64,000 bases of DNA from Arthrobacter sp. AQ5-05 (GCF_003287975.1 NZ_QMKQ01000001.1:62001-126000); one strand, 5' to 3'. Counted from the first letter of the stretch, positions 31,262 to 40,911 are shown. Notes: generated by a model from the letters alone, not told the origin. Numbers and translations: made by a program.

Positions 31262-32677
31262 ATGGCACATTACGACCTTGCAATCATCGGATCGGGATCC
31301 GGAAACTCGCTGATCACCGAATACTGGGACGACAAGAAAGTGGCGATCATCGACGCCGGCATCTTCGGCGGAACCTGCCTGAACGTCGGCTGCATCCCCA
31401 CCAAGATGTTCGTCTACCCTGCCCAGCTCGCAGCGTCCGTCGCCGAGGCGGAGGCCCTGGGCATCTCGATGACGTTCGAGAAGGCCAACTGGGAGGCCAT
31501 GCGGGAGCGGATCTTCGGGCGCATTGATGCGATCTCCGAGGCCGGGAAGAACTACCGCGCCCACGAGCTGGAGAACGTCACGCTGTACACCGAGCACGTC
31601 AGCTTCGTCTCTCCGAATGAGCTGCGCACCGAAGGCGGCCAAGCCATCACCGCCGAGAAGATCGTGATCGCCACCGGCTCACGCGCAGTGCTGCCGCAGG
31701 TCGAGGGCATCGACCTGCCCGGGGTGCACACCTCGGACACCATCATGCGCATCGAGGCGCTGCCCAAGCGCCTGGTGATCCTGGGCGGCGGCTACATCGC
31801 CAGCGAATTCGCGGCAGTCTTCTCCGCGCTGGGCAGCGATGTCGTCCAGGTCAACCGGTCCAGCGCACTGATGCGACAGCAGGATGCCGACATCTCGGCG
31901 GCCTTCACCACTGCCGCGGCAAAACGTTGGGGAGTCGAGCTGGATGCGGTGCTGCGCGGCATCGAAAAGCAGGGGACCACCCTGCACCTGCAATTCGAAC
32001 GAGACGGCGAACCGCTCCACCTGGAGGCCGACACCGTGCTGGTGGCCACCGGGCGCACGCCCAACACCGACGCCCTGGGCGCGGGGGCCCTCGGGTTCGA
32101 CAGGCGCGCGGACGGCTCCCTGCTGGTCGATGGGTACCAGCGCATCCTGGCTTCCGGGAAACCGGTGCCAGGGCTCTTCGGGATCGGGGACGCGGCAAAC
32201 CCCGAGCAGCTCAAGCACGTGGCCAACCGCGAGGCGCGCGTGGTGATCCACAACCTGGAAAACCCCGATGCGATGCGGAGAATGGACCGCCGCTTCGTGC
32301 CGGCAGCGGTGTTCAGCAACCCGCAGATCGCCTACGTCGGCGCCACCGAGGCCCAGGCGCGGGCCGAATACGGCGCCGATGCGGTGCTCTCGGTCATCCA
32401 GCCCTACGGGTCAACCGCCTACGGCTGGGCCATGGAGGATTCCGAGGGCATCGTGAAGCTGCTGGCCCACAAGGAGACCGGCCTGCTGCTCGGCGCGCAC
32501 ATCATGGGGCACGAGGCCTCGCTGCTGATCCAGCCGCTGATTCAGGCCATGGCGACCGGGCTGGACGTGGCCACCATGGCTCGCGGGCAGTTCTGGATCC
32601 ACCCGGCTCTGAGCGAGGTCGTGGAAAACGCGCTACTGGGCCTGGGCGTCCCGGCGCGGGCATCGGACCCGCTCTAG
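31262..32677 (+). CDS. mtr: Mycothione reductase
   Basis: A 471-residue FAD/NADPH disulfide reductase of the class I pyridine nucleotide family. The FAD motif is IIGSGSGNSL. The redox-active pair is in GGTCLNVGCIPTKMF. The NAD(P) motif is VILGGGYIASEFAAVF, and the C-terminal His of the interface is in FWIHPALSEVVENAL. The GSGSGNSL variant is typical of mycothione reductase, which regenerates mycothiol, the actinobacterial thiol. It follows the EspI-like gene by 7 bp and is followed by a strong bidirectional terminator. Confidence 0.93.
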   Translation: MAHYDLAIIGSGSGNSLITEYWDDKKVAIIDAGIFGGTCLNVGCIPTKMFVYPAQLAASVAEAEALGISMTFEKANWEAMRERIFGRIDAISEAGKNYRAHELENVTLYTEHVSFVSPNELRTEGGQAITAEKIVIATGSRAVLPQVEGIDLPGVHTSDTIMRIEALPKRLVILGGGYIASEFAAVFSALGSDVVQVNRSSALMRQQDADISAAFTTAAAKRWGVELDAVLRGIEKQGTTLHLQFERDGEPLHLEADTVLVATGRTPNTDALGAGALGFDRRADGSLLVDGYQRILASGKPVPGLFGIGDAANPEQLKHVANREARVVIHNLENPDAMRRMDRRFVPAAVFSNPQIAYVGATEAQARAEYGADAVLSVIQPYGSTAYGWAMEDSEGIVKLLAHKETGLLLGAHIMGHEASLLIQPLIQAMATGLDVATMARGQFWIHPALSEVVENALLGLGVPARASDPL

Positions 32678-32705
32678 AAAGCGGGGGCCCGGGCCGGTGA
32701 ACGCG

Positions 32706-32753
32706 AAGGCGCCGTGGGGTGGACACCGGCAGGTGTCCGCCCCACGGCGCCTT
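32706..32753. terminator. Bidirectional terminator between mtr and fadD
   Basis: Long arms AAGGCGCCGTGGGG-TGGACACC and GGTGTCC-GCCCCACGGCGCCTT enclose GGCA, with T-rich GTTGTTG on the plus side. It lies between two convergent genes and serves both. Confidence 0.8.
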
Positions 32754-32775
32754 GTTGTTGCTGCCGGCGAAGGTG

Positions 32776-34590
32776 CTAGGCGCGCGGCCTGGCGGCCGAG
32801 TAGATCTCCTCGAGCACCGAGTCGTAGTCCTTGAGCACCTGGGCGCGCTTGATCTTCATCGACGGGGTCAGGTGCCCCGATTCCTCGGTGAAGTCAGTGG
32901 GCACGATGCGGAACTCCTTGATCGCCTCGGCCCGCGAGACCGCGGTGTTGGCCTTCTCCACCAGCGCGGCGATGGCATCGCGGACCTGCGGCAGTTCCGC
33001 GGCCTGCGCGACGGTGGTGCCGGCGGGCAGCTGGTGGCGTTCCAGCCAGCCCGGAAGCGCCTCCGCGTCCAGGGTGATGAGCGCGGCGATGAACGGGCGG
33101 GCATCGCCGACCACCACGCACTGGGAGACCAGTGCGTCGGCGCGGATCTGGTCCTCGAGCTGTGCGGGGATCACGTTCTTGCCGCTGGCGGTGACGATGA
33201 TTTCCTTCTTGCGCCCGGTGATCTTCAGGAATCCGTCGGCATCCAGCTCGCCGATGTCCCCGGTGCGGAACCAGCCGTCGACGAAGGTCTCGTCGGTCAA
33301 ATCCGGGCGGTTGTGGTAGCCGCGCATCACGCAGAAGCCCTTGGCCAGGATCTCCCCGTCCGCGGCGATCCTCACGCCGTTGCCCGGCAGTGGGCGCCCC
33401 ACGGTGCCGATCTTCAGCTGGCTGGGGGTGTTCACGGTGATCGGTGCGGTGGTCTCGGTCAGGCCGTATCCCTCCAGCACCGTCAGGCCGATCCCGTGGA
33501 AGAAGTGCCCCAGGCGCTCGCCCAGCGGGGCTCCGCCGGAGACGGCGTGCACGACCTTCCCGCCCATCGCGGCGCGGATCTTGGAGTAGAGCAGCACGTC
33601 GAAGAGCTTGTGCTTGAGCTTGAGTCCCAGCGGGACCTTGCCGTCCTGCTCGGCACGGGAGAAGGCGATGGCGGTGTCGGCGCCGGCATGGAAGATCTTG
33701 CCCTTGCCCCCGTCCTCGGCCTTGAGCATCGAGGAGTTGTAGACCTTCTCGAACACGCGCGGCACGGCCAGAATGAAGTTCGGCTGGAACGACTGCAGGT
33801 CGCCCATGAGGTTCTTCACATCCGGGGTGTGGGCGACGCGCACGCCGGCGGCCACGGAAAGCACCGAGATGTAGCGGGCGAAGACGTGGGCCAGCGGCAG
33901 GAACATGATGGTGGCGGCGCCCGGGTAGACGCATTCGGGCAGCGCGGCGGCGGCATTGTCGCTCAGTTCCACGAAGTTCGAGTGGGTCAGCTCGCAGCCC
34001 TTGGGCCGCCCGGTGGTCCCGGAGGTGTAGATGATGGTGGCCAGCGAATCCAGGCCGGCTGAACTCCGGCGTTGCTCGAGCACCGCATCGTCCACGTCCT
34101 TGCCCGCCGCGCGCAGCGCGTCCAGCCCGTTGCCGTCGATCTGCCAGACGTGCTTCAGCTCGTCGAGCCCTTCCTGGTGGGCCGCCTGGCGCACGACGTT
34201 CTCGTGGTGCGGGGCCTCGACGACGGCGGCAACCGTGTGCGAGTCGCCCAGGATCCAGGCGACCTGGCCGGGGGAGGAGGTCTCGTAGACCGGGACCGTG
34301 ACGCAGCCGGCGAACCAGATGGCAAAGTCGACCAGCGTCCATTCGTAGCGGGTGCGGGCCATCAGCCCGATGCTGGCCCCCTGCTCGATGCCGGAGGCGA
34401 TGAAGCCCTTGGCCAGGGCCGCGGCGTCGGCGGCGAATTCGGAGGCGGGGATGTCGATCCAGGTGCCGTTCGGGCCGGGCTTGGCCAGCAGCGCCGGGTC
34501 GGCCGCGGAGCGGGCGTGGCGCAGGAGCAGGTCGGTGATGTTGGTCTGCGGAGTGTTCTCCACCAGCGGAGGGACTACTAGTTCCTGCAT
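32776..34590 (-). CDS. fadD: Long-chain fatty acid-CoA ligase (FadD15-like)
   Basis: The 604-residue adenylating enzyme activates fatty acids to acyl-CoA. The AMP-binding motif is YTSGTTGRPKGCELTH. Downstream are GYGLTETTAPIT, then WFRTGDIGELDADGFLKITGRKKEII, and a C-terminal hinge with GHLTPSMKIKR and a late catalytic lysine. The synteny with plsC, aroG and pknL parallels the fadD15 region of mycobacteria. AAGGAG is 6 bp before ATG 34590; an earlier in-frame start would add 30 atypical residues. A palindrome upstream may be its operator. Confidence 0.93.
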   Translation of the reverse strand: MQELVVPPLVENTPQTNITDLLLRHARSAADPALLAKPGPNGTWIDIPASEFAADAAALAKGFIASGIEQGASIGLMARTRYEWTLVDFAIWFAGCVTVPVYETSSPGQVAWILGDSHTVAAVVEAPHHENVVRQAAHQEGLDELKHVWQIDGNGLDALRAAGKDVDDAVLEQRRSSAGLDSLATIIYTSGTTGRPKGCELTHSNFVELSDNAAAALPECVYPGAATIMFLPLAHVFARYISVLSVAAGVRVAHTPDVKNLMGDLQSFQPNFILAVPRVFEKVYNSSMLKAEDGGKGKIFHAGADTAIAFSRAEQDGKVPLGLKLKHKLFDVLLYSKIRAAMGGKVVHAVSGGAPLGERLGHFFHGIGLTVLEGYGLTETTAPITVNTPSQLKIGTVGRPLPGNGVRIAADGEILAKGFCVMRGYHNRPDLTDETFVDGWFRTGDIGELDADGFLKITGRKKEIIVTASGKNVIPAQLEDQIRADALVSQCVVVGDARPFIAALITLDAEALPGWLERHQLPAGTTVAQAAELPQVRDAIAALVEKANTAVSRAEAIKEFRIVPTDFTEESGHLTPSMKIKRAQVLKDYDSVLEEIYSAARPRA

Positions 34591-34685
34591 TTTGCGCTCC
34601 TTCGGTTCCGGGGCGGGGCAGTGCGAGCCAGCCAACCCCCCATCGATCCCCTCACCACCCATCTTAGTGGTTCGGGTCACATTGT

Positions 34686-34699
34686 TTACTCACTAGTAA
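34686..34699. promoter_or_regulatory. Candidate operator upstream of fadD
   Basis: TTACTCACTAGTAA has perfect 5-bp arms TTACT/AGTAA around CACT and lies about 95 bp upstream of the fadD start, in an AT-rich pocket. It is a plausible site for a TetR- or GntR-type fatty-acid regulator; no such gene lies in the window. Confidence 0.45.
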
Positions 34700-34797
34700 C
34701 TTACGGGTTTTTGCCCGGCTTCGCAACAAACCCGCCGCGAGGCCCATGGATGCCCGCGCCGGTGCGGGAACCGTCGCGGGGTCCGGGGAAGCCTGCG

Positions 34798-35298
34798 CTA
34801 GACGCGCGCCCCGTCGTCGTCGTCCTGGCGGTGCCGCGGCAACCTGGCGAAGAGGAACACCGCGGCGGCAACGGCGACGACCACCAGCCCGATCCACAGC
34901 GGCATCGGCGCCCGGCGCCAGAAAATGGCCAGCAGCAACAACGCCATCGGGGCCCCCGCGGCGCAGATCCAGGCCAGGTTCACCAGCGGGTTGCCCGATC
35001 CCAGCGCCGGGGGAACCTCGGGGACGAATGCGCCCTCGTCATCGTCATCGGACGTCTCGTAGTCCCGCGGCCCGGTGAGGGCCGGGTGCATCCGGAACAG
35101 TTGCGGGTCCACACCCCGCGGGGTGTCGGCTCCGGGCAGCGCGGGCCCGGCGGCCCCGGGCCCGGGCGAGCCGCCCGGGGGCGCATCGGTGGCATCCGGG
35201 GCCGTGGCGCGGTCCGCCTCCAAGCGGCGGACCAGGTCCTCCCAGACTGCGTCATCGGAATCGCCGGATTCGGCCGGCTCGTGAAACGGGTTGGTCAT
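34798..35298 (-). CDS. Small membrane protein, unknown
   Basis: A 166-residue protein. The first 95 residues are acidic, with a proline/glycine-rich stretch and a run of Asp (YETSDDDDEGAF). Two transmembrane helices follow (about residues 103-127 and 132-150), and a short charged tail ends RHRQDDDDGARV. The ATG overlaps the stop of the hydrolase gene (ATGA), so the two are coupled. It could anchor or regulate a lipid enzyme, given the neighbours. That is position-based inference. Confidence 0.75.
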   Translation of the reverse strand: MTNPFHEPAESGDSDDAVWEDLVRRLEADRATAPDATDAPPGGSPGPGAAGPALPGADTPRGVDPQLFRMHPALTGPRDYETSDDDDEGAFVPEVPPALGSGNPLVNLAWICAAGAPMALLLLAIFWRRAPMPLWIGLVVVAVAAAVFLFARLPRHRQDDDDGARV

Positions 35299-36062
35299 GG
35301 CCTGCTGGTGTCCACTTCCTGAAAGAACTCGATGGAGCGGGCGAAAATCTCTTCCGCCTCATAGTCAAGCGTGGCCACGTGGTAGCTGCGCGTCAACCGT
35401 TTCACCTCAAGGTGGACACCGTCCTTGAGTCCGGCGCGCAGCACCGCGAGGCTGGAATCGGGCACCACGTGGTCGGTGTCCGAGCGGAACACGACCACCG
35501 GCGCGGTGATGGACCCCAGCCGCGCGGCGGTGTCCTTGAAAAGCTTGCGCAGCTCGTGCACCCCGGCCACCGGGGTGCGGTCGTAGGCGTGCTCATTGCC
35601 GCCGGGCTTGGCGATGTCGTTGGCGATGGCCGCGACGCTTGGCACCACGAAGCGCAACGCCCCGGTGAACGGGGCCAGCGGGGAGGCGATGGTCAGCCCC
35701 GGGTTCACCAGGGCAAGACCGGCCACCGCGTGGGTCGAGGCCAGGTTCAGCGCCAGCGCACCTCCCATCGACAGGCCCGCAACGAAGACCCGCGAATGCG
35801 TGGCGGCCAGCGCCGCGTACCCCTGGTGCACCGCGTCGAGGATCTGCGTGTACTTCGTGCCGGCCAGATCCTGCCAGCTGGTCCCGTGCCCGGGCAGCAG
35901 CGGCACCTCCACGGTGTAGCCGGCCCCGGCCAGGGCCCGGGCCCACGGCAGCAGCCCGGCGGGCCCGGCCGTGAACCCGTGCAGCACCAACACCGCCTCA
36001 CCGTTCGACCCGTCGTGGTGGAACGGTGCATTGGGGCCGGCAGACCCTGGTGTCTCTGGCAT
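35295..36062 (-). CDS. Alpha/beta hydrolase, carboxylesterase/monoacylglycerol lipase type
   Basis: The 255-residue enzyme has the Ser nucleophile in GLSMGG, the oxyanion loop HGFTAGPAGLL, the Asp in FRSDTDHVVP and the His in SYHVATLDYEAEEI. This is the complete triad of Est30/YvaK-like carboxylesterases acting on short or monoacyl esters. The ATG coding MPETPGSAG has AGGAG upstream and is divergent from plsC. The neighbourhood (acyl-CoA ligase, acyltransferase) suggests lipid recycling. An earlier in-frame start would add 116 atypical residues and is rejected. Confidence 0.88.
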   Translation of the reverse strand: MPETPGSAGPNAPFHHDGSNGEAVLVLHGFTAGPAGLLPWARALAGAGYTVEVPLLPGHGTSWQDLAGTKYTQILDAVHQGYAALAATHSRVFVAGLSMGGALALNLASTHAVAGLALVNPGLTIASPLAPFTGALRFVVPSVAAIANDIAKPGGNEHAYDRTPVAGVHELRKLFKDTAARLGSITAPVVVFRSDTDHVVPDSSLAVLRAGLKDGVHLEVKRLTRSYHVATLDYEAEEIFARSIEFFQEVDTSRP

Positions 36063-36287
36063 CTGGTGCGTGCTCCTGGGTGGGAATCGGAGGTTCGCCG
36101 CGGAGCTGCACCCGGTGCGTGCGTCGTGCCGAGTGTGACCGATGGCGTTGTTTTGCCTACAGTTAGAGCCTAACTGAGAACCCGGCATTCCCCGCCAGGT
36201 CCGCTGGCCCTGGGCGCGCGGGCTCCGGAGGGAACACCGCGCACCCACCCGCACCCCCGCACCTCGGCCCGGAAGGCACCCACGGAA

Positions 36288-36995
36288 ATGTTCTACCAAT
36301 TCATGAAGAGGTTCATCGTCGGGCCGCTGGTGAACGTGATTTTCCGCCCCTGGGTCAAGGGGCTGGAGAACATCCCGGCCGAGGGAGGCGCGATCCTGGC
36401 CAGCAACCACCTCTCGGTATCGGACTCGATCTTCCTGCCCGTGGCCGTGGACCGCACGGTGATCTTCCTGGCGAAGATGGACTATTTCACCGGCAAGGGA
36501 CCCAAGGGCCGGATCACCGCCTGGTTCTTCCGCATGATCAACCAGATCCCGATGGACCGCTCTGGCGGGGCCGCCAGCGCGAACTCGCTGGGTGCCGGAG
36601 CCCAGGCGCTTCTCGACGGATCCCTGCTGGGCATCTACCCCGAGGGCACCCGCAGCCCCGACGGCCGGCTCTACCGCGGCAAGCTGGGGGTCGCGAAGCT
36701 GGCACTGGAGGCCGGGGTCCCGGTGATCCCGATCGCGATGATCGGCACCGACAAGGTCCAGCCCATCGGCAAGCGGGTGCCGACCATCCGCCGCGTGGGC
36801 ATGATCATCGGCGAGCCGCTGGACTTCTCGCGCTACGCCGGGATGAGCGAGGACCGCTTCGTGCAGCGCTCGGTGGTGGACGAGATCATGTACGCGATCA
36901 TGCGCCTGTCCGGGCAGGAATACGTGGACACCTACGCGGCCACGGTGAAGGCCAAGCTGGATGCAGAGCGCCGCGGGAATGGCAAGAAGAAGTAG
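36288..36995 (+). CDS. plsC: 1-acyl-sn-glycerol-3-phosphate acyltransferase
   Basis: The 235-residue membrane-associated enzyme transfers a second acyl chain to lysophosphatidate in phospholipid synthesis. It has the catalytic H(X)4D motif as NHLSVSDS and the glycerophosphate-binding motif as YPEGTRSPDG. A later VPVIPIAMIGTDKVQP block is typical of actinobacterial PlsC. An N-terminal hydrophobic patch would associate with the membrane. It is 94 bp upstream of aroG, which has its own promoter. Confidence 0.92.
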   Translation: MFYQFMKRFIVGPLVNVIFRPWVKGLENIPAEGGAILASNHLSVSDSIFLPVAVDRTVIFLAKMDYFTGKGPKGRITAWFFRMINQIPMDRSGGAASANSLGAGAQALLDGSLLGIYPEGTRSPDGRLYRGKLGVAKLALEAGVPVIPIAMIGTDKVQPIGKRVPTIRRVGMIIGEPLDFSRYAGMSEDRFVQRSVVDEIMYAIMRLSGQEYVDTYAATVKAKLDAERRGNGKKK

Positions 36996-37077
36996 CGGCT
37001 GTTGCCGGTGCGCGGCACTGTGAACGCTCCGAGTCGGACGGTTACGCGCAAAATGCCCGCCGGGCCCCGGGGCGGTT

Positions 37078-37092
37078 TACCCTAGAGGGGTG
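37078..37092 (+). promoter_or_regulatory. -10 of aroG and leaderless GTG start
   Basis: TACCCT (37078-37083) fits the TAnnnT -10 of actinobacterial vegetative promoters. The G of GTG at 37090 is at the expected +1 position. No properly spaced ribosome site exists, so the mRNA is probably leaderless. Confidence 0.5.
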
Positions 37093-38487
37093 ACTCAGCT
37101 ATCTTCGACTTCCTCATTGCCCGGACAATCCCCGGCCGGCCCCGCAGCCGACCCCGCACTGGACATCTGGCGCACCCTGCCCATCGCCCAGCAGCCGACG
37201 TGGAGCGAGAGCCCGCACTATGCCGAGTCCGTCCGCGAACTCGGTTCCCGCCCGCCGCTGGTCTTTGCCGGCGAGGTGGACATCCTGCGCGATCGCCTGG
37301 CTGCCGCGGCCCAGGGCAAGGCCTTCCTGCTCCAGGGCGGCGATTGCGCCGAGACCTTCGACGGCGCCACCGCCGACAAGATCTCCGCCCGCGTGAAGAC
37401 CATCTTGCAGATGGCCGTCGTGCTGACCTACGGCGCCTCGATGCCGGTCATCAAGATGGGACGCATGGCGGGCCAGTTCGCCAAGCCTCGATCCTCCAAC
37501 GACGAGACCCGCGACGGGGTCACGCTGCCGGCCTTCCGCGGCGACATCGTCAACGGCTATGAATTCACCCCCGAATCCCGCGCGCACGACCCGCGCCGCA
37601 TGGTCGAGGCCTACAACACCTCCTCCGCCACGCTGAACTTGATTCGCGCCTTCACGCAGGGCGGCTTCGCGGACCTGCGCTCGGTGCACTCCTGGAACGC
37701 CGGCTTCATGGCGAACCCGGCGCACACCGCCTATGAGCAGCTCGCCGGGGAGATCGACCGCGCGGTGAAGTTCATGGACGCCTGCGGCGCCGATTTCGAG
37801 GCCCTGAAGCGCACCGAGTTCTTCGCCTCCCACGAGGCCCTGCTGCTGGACTACGAGCGCGCGCTGACCCGCACCGACTCCCGCACCTCCCAGCCCTACG
37901 ACACCAGTGGCCACTTCCTGTGGATCGGTGAGCGCACCCGCCAGCTGGACGGCGCGCACGTCGACTTCCTCTCCCGGGTGCGCAACCCGATCGGCGTCAA
38001 GCTCGGCCCGACCACCACCCCCGAGGACGCGCTGGCGCTCATCGAGAAGCTGGACCCGAACCGCGAGCCGGGCCGCCTGACCTTCATCACCCGCATGGGT
38101 GCGGCCAACATCCGTGAGAAGCTGCCGAACCTGGTCGAGAAGGTCACCGCCTCCGGCGCCCAGGTCCTGTGGGTCACCGACCCGATGCACGGGAACACCG
38201 TCACGTCGGAAAACGGCTACAAGACCCGCCGCTTCGACGACGTCATGGACGAGGTCCGCGGCTTCTTCGAGGTCCACGATTCGCTGGGCACCTTCCCGGG
38301 CGGCCTGCACGTGGAGATGACCGGCGACGACGTGGCCGAGTGCCTCGGCGGCGCCGACCCGATCCGCCAGGAGCAGTTCGACGACCTCTACGAGTCGGTC
38401 TGCGACCCGCGCCTGAACCACAAGCAGTCCCTGGAAATGGCCTTCCTGGTCTCCGGTGCGCTGGCCAAGCGCGGTCGGCGCGGCTAA
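37090..38487 (+). CDS. aroG: DAHP synthase, class II
   Basis: The 465-residue enzyme condenses phosphoenolpyruvate with erythrose 4-phosphate, the first step of aromatic synthesis. Class II (plant-type) features are QGGDCAETFDG, then KMGRMAGQFAKPRSS, then DPMHGNTVTSENGYKTRRFD, and LHVEMTGDDVAECLGG. In relatives this enzyme is feedback-inhibited by aromatic amino acids and paired with chorismate mutase; no partner mutase lies nearby. The tyrA gene 20 kb away uses a downstream product. The mRNA looks leaderless with a GTG start. Confidence 0.96.
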   Translation: MTQLSSTSSLPGQSPAGPAADPALDIWRTLPIAQQPTWSESPHYAESVRELGSRPPLVFAGEVDILRDRLAAAAQGKAFLLQGGDCAETFDGATADKISARVKTILQMAVVLTYGASMPVIKMGRMAGQFAKPRSSNDETRDGVTLPAFRGDIVNGYEFTPESRAHDPRRMVEAYNTSSATLNLIRAFTQGGFADLRSVHSWNAGFMANPAHTAYEQLAGEIDRAVKFMDACGADFEALKRTEFFASHEALLLDYERALTRTDSRTSQPYDTSGHFLWIGERTRQLDGAHVDFLSRVRNPIGVKLGPTTTPEDALALIEKLDPNREPGRLTFITRMGAANIREKLPNLVEKVTASGAQVLWVTDPMHGNTVTSENGYKTRRFDDVMDEVRGFFEVHDSLGTFPGGLHVEMTGDDVAECLGGADPIRQEQFDDLYESVCDPRLNHKQSLEMAFLVSGALAKRGRRG

Positions 38488-38508
38488 CGCCACCTACGGC
38501 CCATGCAC

Positions 38509-38555
38509 GATGGCCGGGTTCCTTCCCCCCTTGGGGGGAGCGGAACCCGGCCATC
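38509..38555. terminator. Bidirectional terminator between aroG and the kinase gene
   Basis: Arms GATGGCCGGGTTCC and GGAACCCGGCCATC are 14 bp and perfect, with an inner CCCCCC/GGGGGG stem. It lies between convergent genes. Confidence 0.8.
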
Positions 38556-38632
38556 GGTGTATTGGTGGATCGCCGAAACCTCCGGCAGCCCGGGACCCAG
38601 CGCGATGGGGACCGCACCCCGGGCCAGCTGCC

Positions 38633-40810
38633 CTAGACCACCACGAGCTTGATGGTCGAACCCTCCGGAGCGCTGCCGCCGGCAGGGGACTGGGAACGCA
38701 CTGTCCCGAAGAACCCGCCGAGGAACTCCTCGACCTCGACCTTGAAGCCCAGCGCCTCAAGTTCCTGACGTGCCTGGGCCAGCTGGCGCCCCTGCATGTC
38801 GGGCACCTGGATCATCCGCGGACCGCGGGAGACGACGTATTCGACGGTCGAGCCGCGCTCGAGCTGCCCGCCGGAGGGCTTCTGCGACAGGATCTGCCCG
38901 GCGCCCACCGTGGTGCTGTATTCCTTGCCGGCGTTCTTGCCCTTCAGCCCGGCCTTCTCCAGCACGGCATCGGCCGCCTTCGGCGTCATCCCGGCCAGGG
39001 TGGGGACGTCCACCGGTGCCGGCCCGCGCGAAACAACCAGCGCGACCTTGCTGCCGCGGCGCAGCTTCTCCCCGGAGGCCGGATCCTGCTTGAGCACCAC
39101 GCCCTTGGCAACCTCCTCGGAGTACTTCTGCGTGACCTTGCCCGCGGCCAGGAAAGCGGACTTCAAATCCGCCTCGGCATCGGCCTGCTTGCGGCCGGTC
39201 AGGTTCGGGGCGGCGAAGAGTTCGGGGCCCTTGGACACCATCAACGTCAGGCCTTGAAATCGACGGATCGTTTCCCCGGCGGCGGGTTCACTTCCAACCA
39301 CGAGGCCACGCTCAAGCTTGTCGTCGAATACCTCGCGGGTGGCTGCCTTGACCCCGGTGGCCGCCAGCTGGTCGACCGTCTGGCTGGCGGAGGCGCCCTG
39401 CAACGTGGGGATCTGGAAGGGTGCGCCTGGGCCCATGCCGAAAAACAGGGACACCGCGGCAACGATCGAGGCCAGCAGCACCAAAAGGATCCCGATGAGC
39501 CACTTGCGGCGCGCCGGGGTACGGGGTGCCAGCTGGTGCGTTGGGATCTGCGCATCTTTCTTCCACGCGATCGCCGCGGCCTTGGCGTTCTTCCTGGCCT
39601 GCCGGGCGGACACCGGGCGCTGCTCCCTGGGCTCCGGCTCCCGGGTGTGTGGCGGCCCGGCCTGGGCGTGGTCCCAGGTCTCGTCGAAGGCCCGGGTGTG
39701 CCCGGCGCCGCCCAAGATGGTGGTCTGGTCCCCGGCAACGCCCAGCGCACGGGTGGCGTCCTCGGACGTGGGGCCCTCGGCACCCCCGGCGGCGGCCGGA
39801 AGTGCCATCGTCGGCTCGGCGCCGTTGGCGGCCCGCCCGGCCGCGGCGGAATCGCGGTACTCCTGGGCCTGGGCAAGGGCCTCGTGCACCGAGGTGTGCG
39901 CAGAGGTCGCCGGGGGGATCAGGTCCTTGAGCCCGCCGAGGGTCTCGGAACCCAGGTCCAGCTGCGCGGAGGACAGCGAGTCGTGGATCTGCCGCAGGTC
40001 GCTGAGCAGGAACGAGGCGTTCTGCGGCCGGTCCTCGGGGTCCTTGTTGGTGCAGTATGCGACGAGCTCGTCGAGTTCGCCCGAAAGCCCGGGCACGAAT
40101 GCCGAGGGCGGCGGGACGTCGTCGTTGATGTGCATGAACGCCAGCCCGTACGCGCTGTCCGAGGTGAAGGGCTGGCGGCCGGTGAGCAGCTCGTAGGCGA
40201 TGATGCCCACGGCGTAGATGTCGCTGCGTTCGTCGGCCGGTTCGCCCTTGGCCAGCTCGGGGGAGATGTAGGCGGCGGTGCCGAGGAAGTTGGTGGCATT
40301 GGTGTGCGCGGTGGCGGCCCGGGCCAGCCCGAAGTCGGCGACCTTGATGCGCCCCTCGTCGGAAATCAGCACGTTGGCTGGCTTCATGTCGCGGTGCACG
40401 ATGCCTTCCTCGTGCGCCACCGACAGCCCGGTGCAGATCGCCTGCAACACCACCAGCGCCTGGCGCGGGGTATAGCGGCCGCGGGATTTCAGCGACTGGC
40501 TCAGGTTCAGCCCGCGCACGAATTCCATGACCAGGTAGGCGGTGGACCCCGAGACGTGGTGGTCGCGGATGCCCACGATGTTGTCGTGGGTCAGTCCGGC
40601 GGCGATGATCGCCTCGGCCTCGAAGCGTTCAAGGATGACGGGATCAGAGGCCAGGTGGGCGTGCAAGACCTTCACGGCAACCGTGCGGTGCAGCCGCAGG
40701 TCCGTGGCTCGGTAAACGGTGGACATGCCGCCGTCGGCAATGCGGGCATCGAGCCGATAACGTTCATCGAGGATCGTGCCTAGGCGGGGGTCGGTGTGTG
40801 GCGGTGTCAC
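38633..40810 (-). CDS. pknL: PASTA-domain Ser/Thr protein kinase (PknL-like)
   Basis: The 725-residue protein has an N-terminal Hanks-type kinase with the ATP lysine in VAVKVLHAHL, the catalytic loop HRDMKPANVL, DFGLARA, and the APE-like SPELAKGE. A long cytoplasmic linker leads to one transmembrane helix (about residues 435-458, LIGILLVLLASIVAAVSLFF). Four extracellular PASTA repeats follow. PASTA domains sense muropeptides or peptidoglycan, and the kinase phosphorylates division and metabolism proteins, including GarA-type FHA proteins. The place beside aroG matches PknL of mycobacteria, although mycobacterial PknL has no PASTA repeats. Confidence 0.93.
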   Translation of the reverse strand: MTPPHTDPRLGTILDERYRLDARIADGGMSTVYRATDLRLHRTVAVKVLHAHLASDPVILERFEAEAIIAAGLTHDNIVGIRDHHVSGSTAYLVMEFVRGLNLSQSLKSRGRYTPRQALVVLQAICTGLSVAHEEGIVHRDMKPANVLISDEGRIKVADFGLARAATAHTNATNFLGTAAYISPELAKGEPADERSDIYAVGIIAYELLTGRQPFTSDSAYGLAFMHINDDVPPPSAFVPGLSGELDELVAYCTNKDPEDRPQNASFLLSDLRQIHDSLSSAQLDLGSETLGGLKDLIPPATSAHTSVHEALAQAQEYRDSAAAGRAANGAEPTMALPAAAGGAEGPTSEDATRALGVAGDQTTILGGAGHTRAFDETWDHAQAGPPHTREPEPREQRPVSARQARKNAKAAAIAWKKDAQIPTHQLAPRTPARRKWLIGILLVLLASIVAAVSLFFGMGPGAPFQIPTLQGASASQTVDQLAATGVKAATREVFDDKLERGLVVGSEPAAGETIRRFQGLTLMVSKGPELFAAPNLTGRKQADAEADLKSAFLAAGKVTQKYSEEVAKGVVLKQDPASGEKLRRGSKVALVVSRGPAPVDVPTLAGMTPKAADAVLEKAGLKGKNAGKEYSTTVGAGQILSQKPSGGQLERGSTVEYVVSRGPRMIQVPDMQGRQLAQARQELEALGFKVEVEEFLGGFFGTVRSQSPAGGSAPEGSTIKLVVV

Positions 40811-40911
40811 TTATCGATCGTAACCAGTGGTTGGGGACTTGGGGGAGTGTGCCACACGGGCGGCACGTGGTTCTTGCTTGGCCGGTGCGGCCTGCATTGG
40901 GGCCTGAATGC

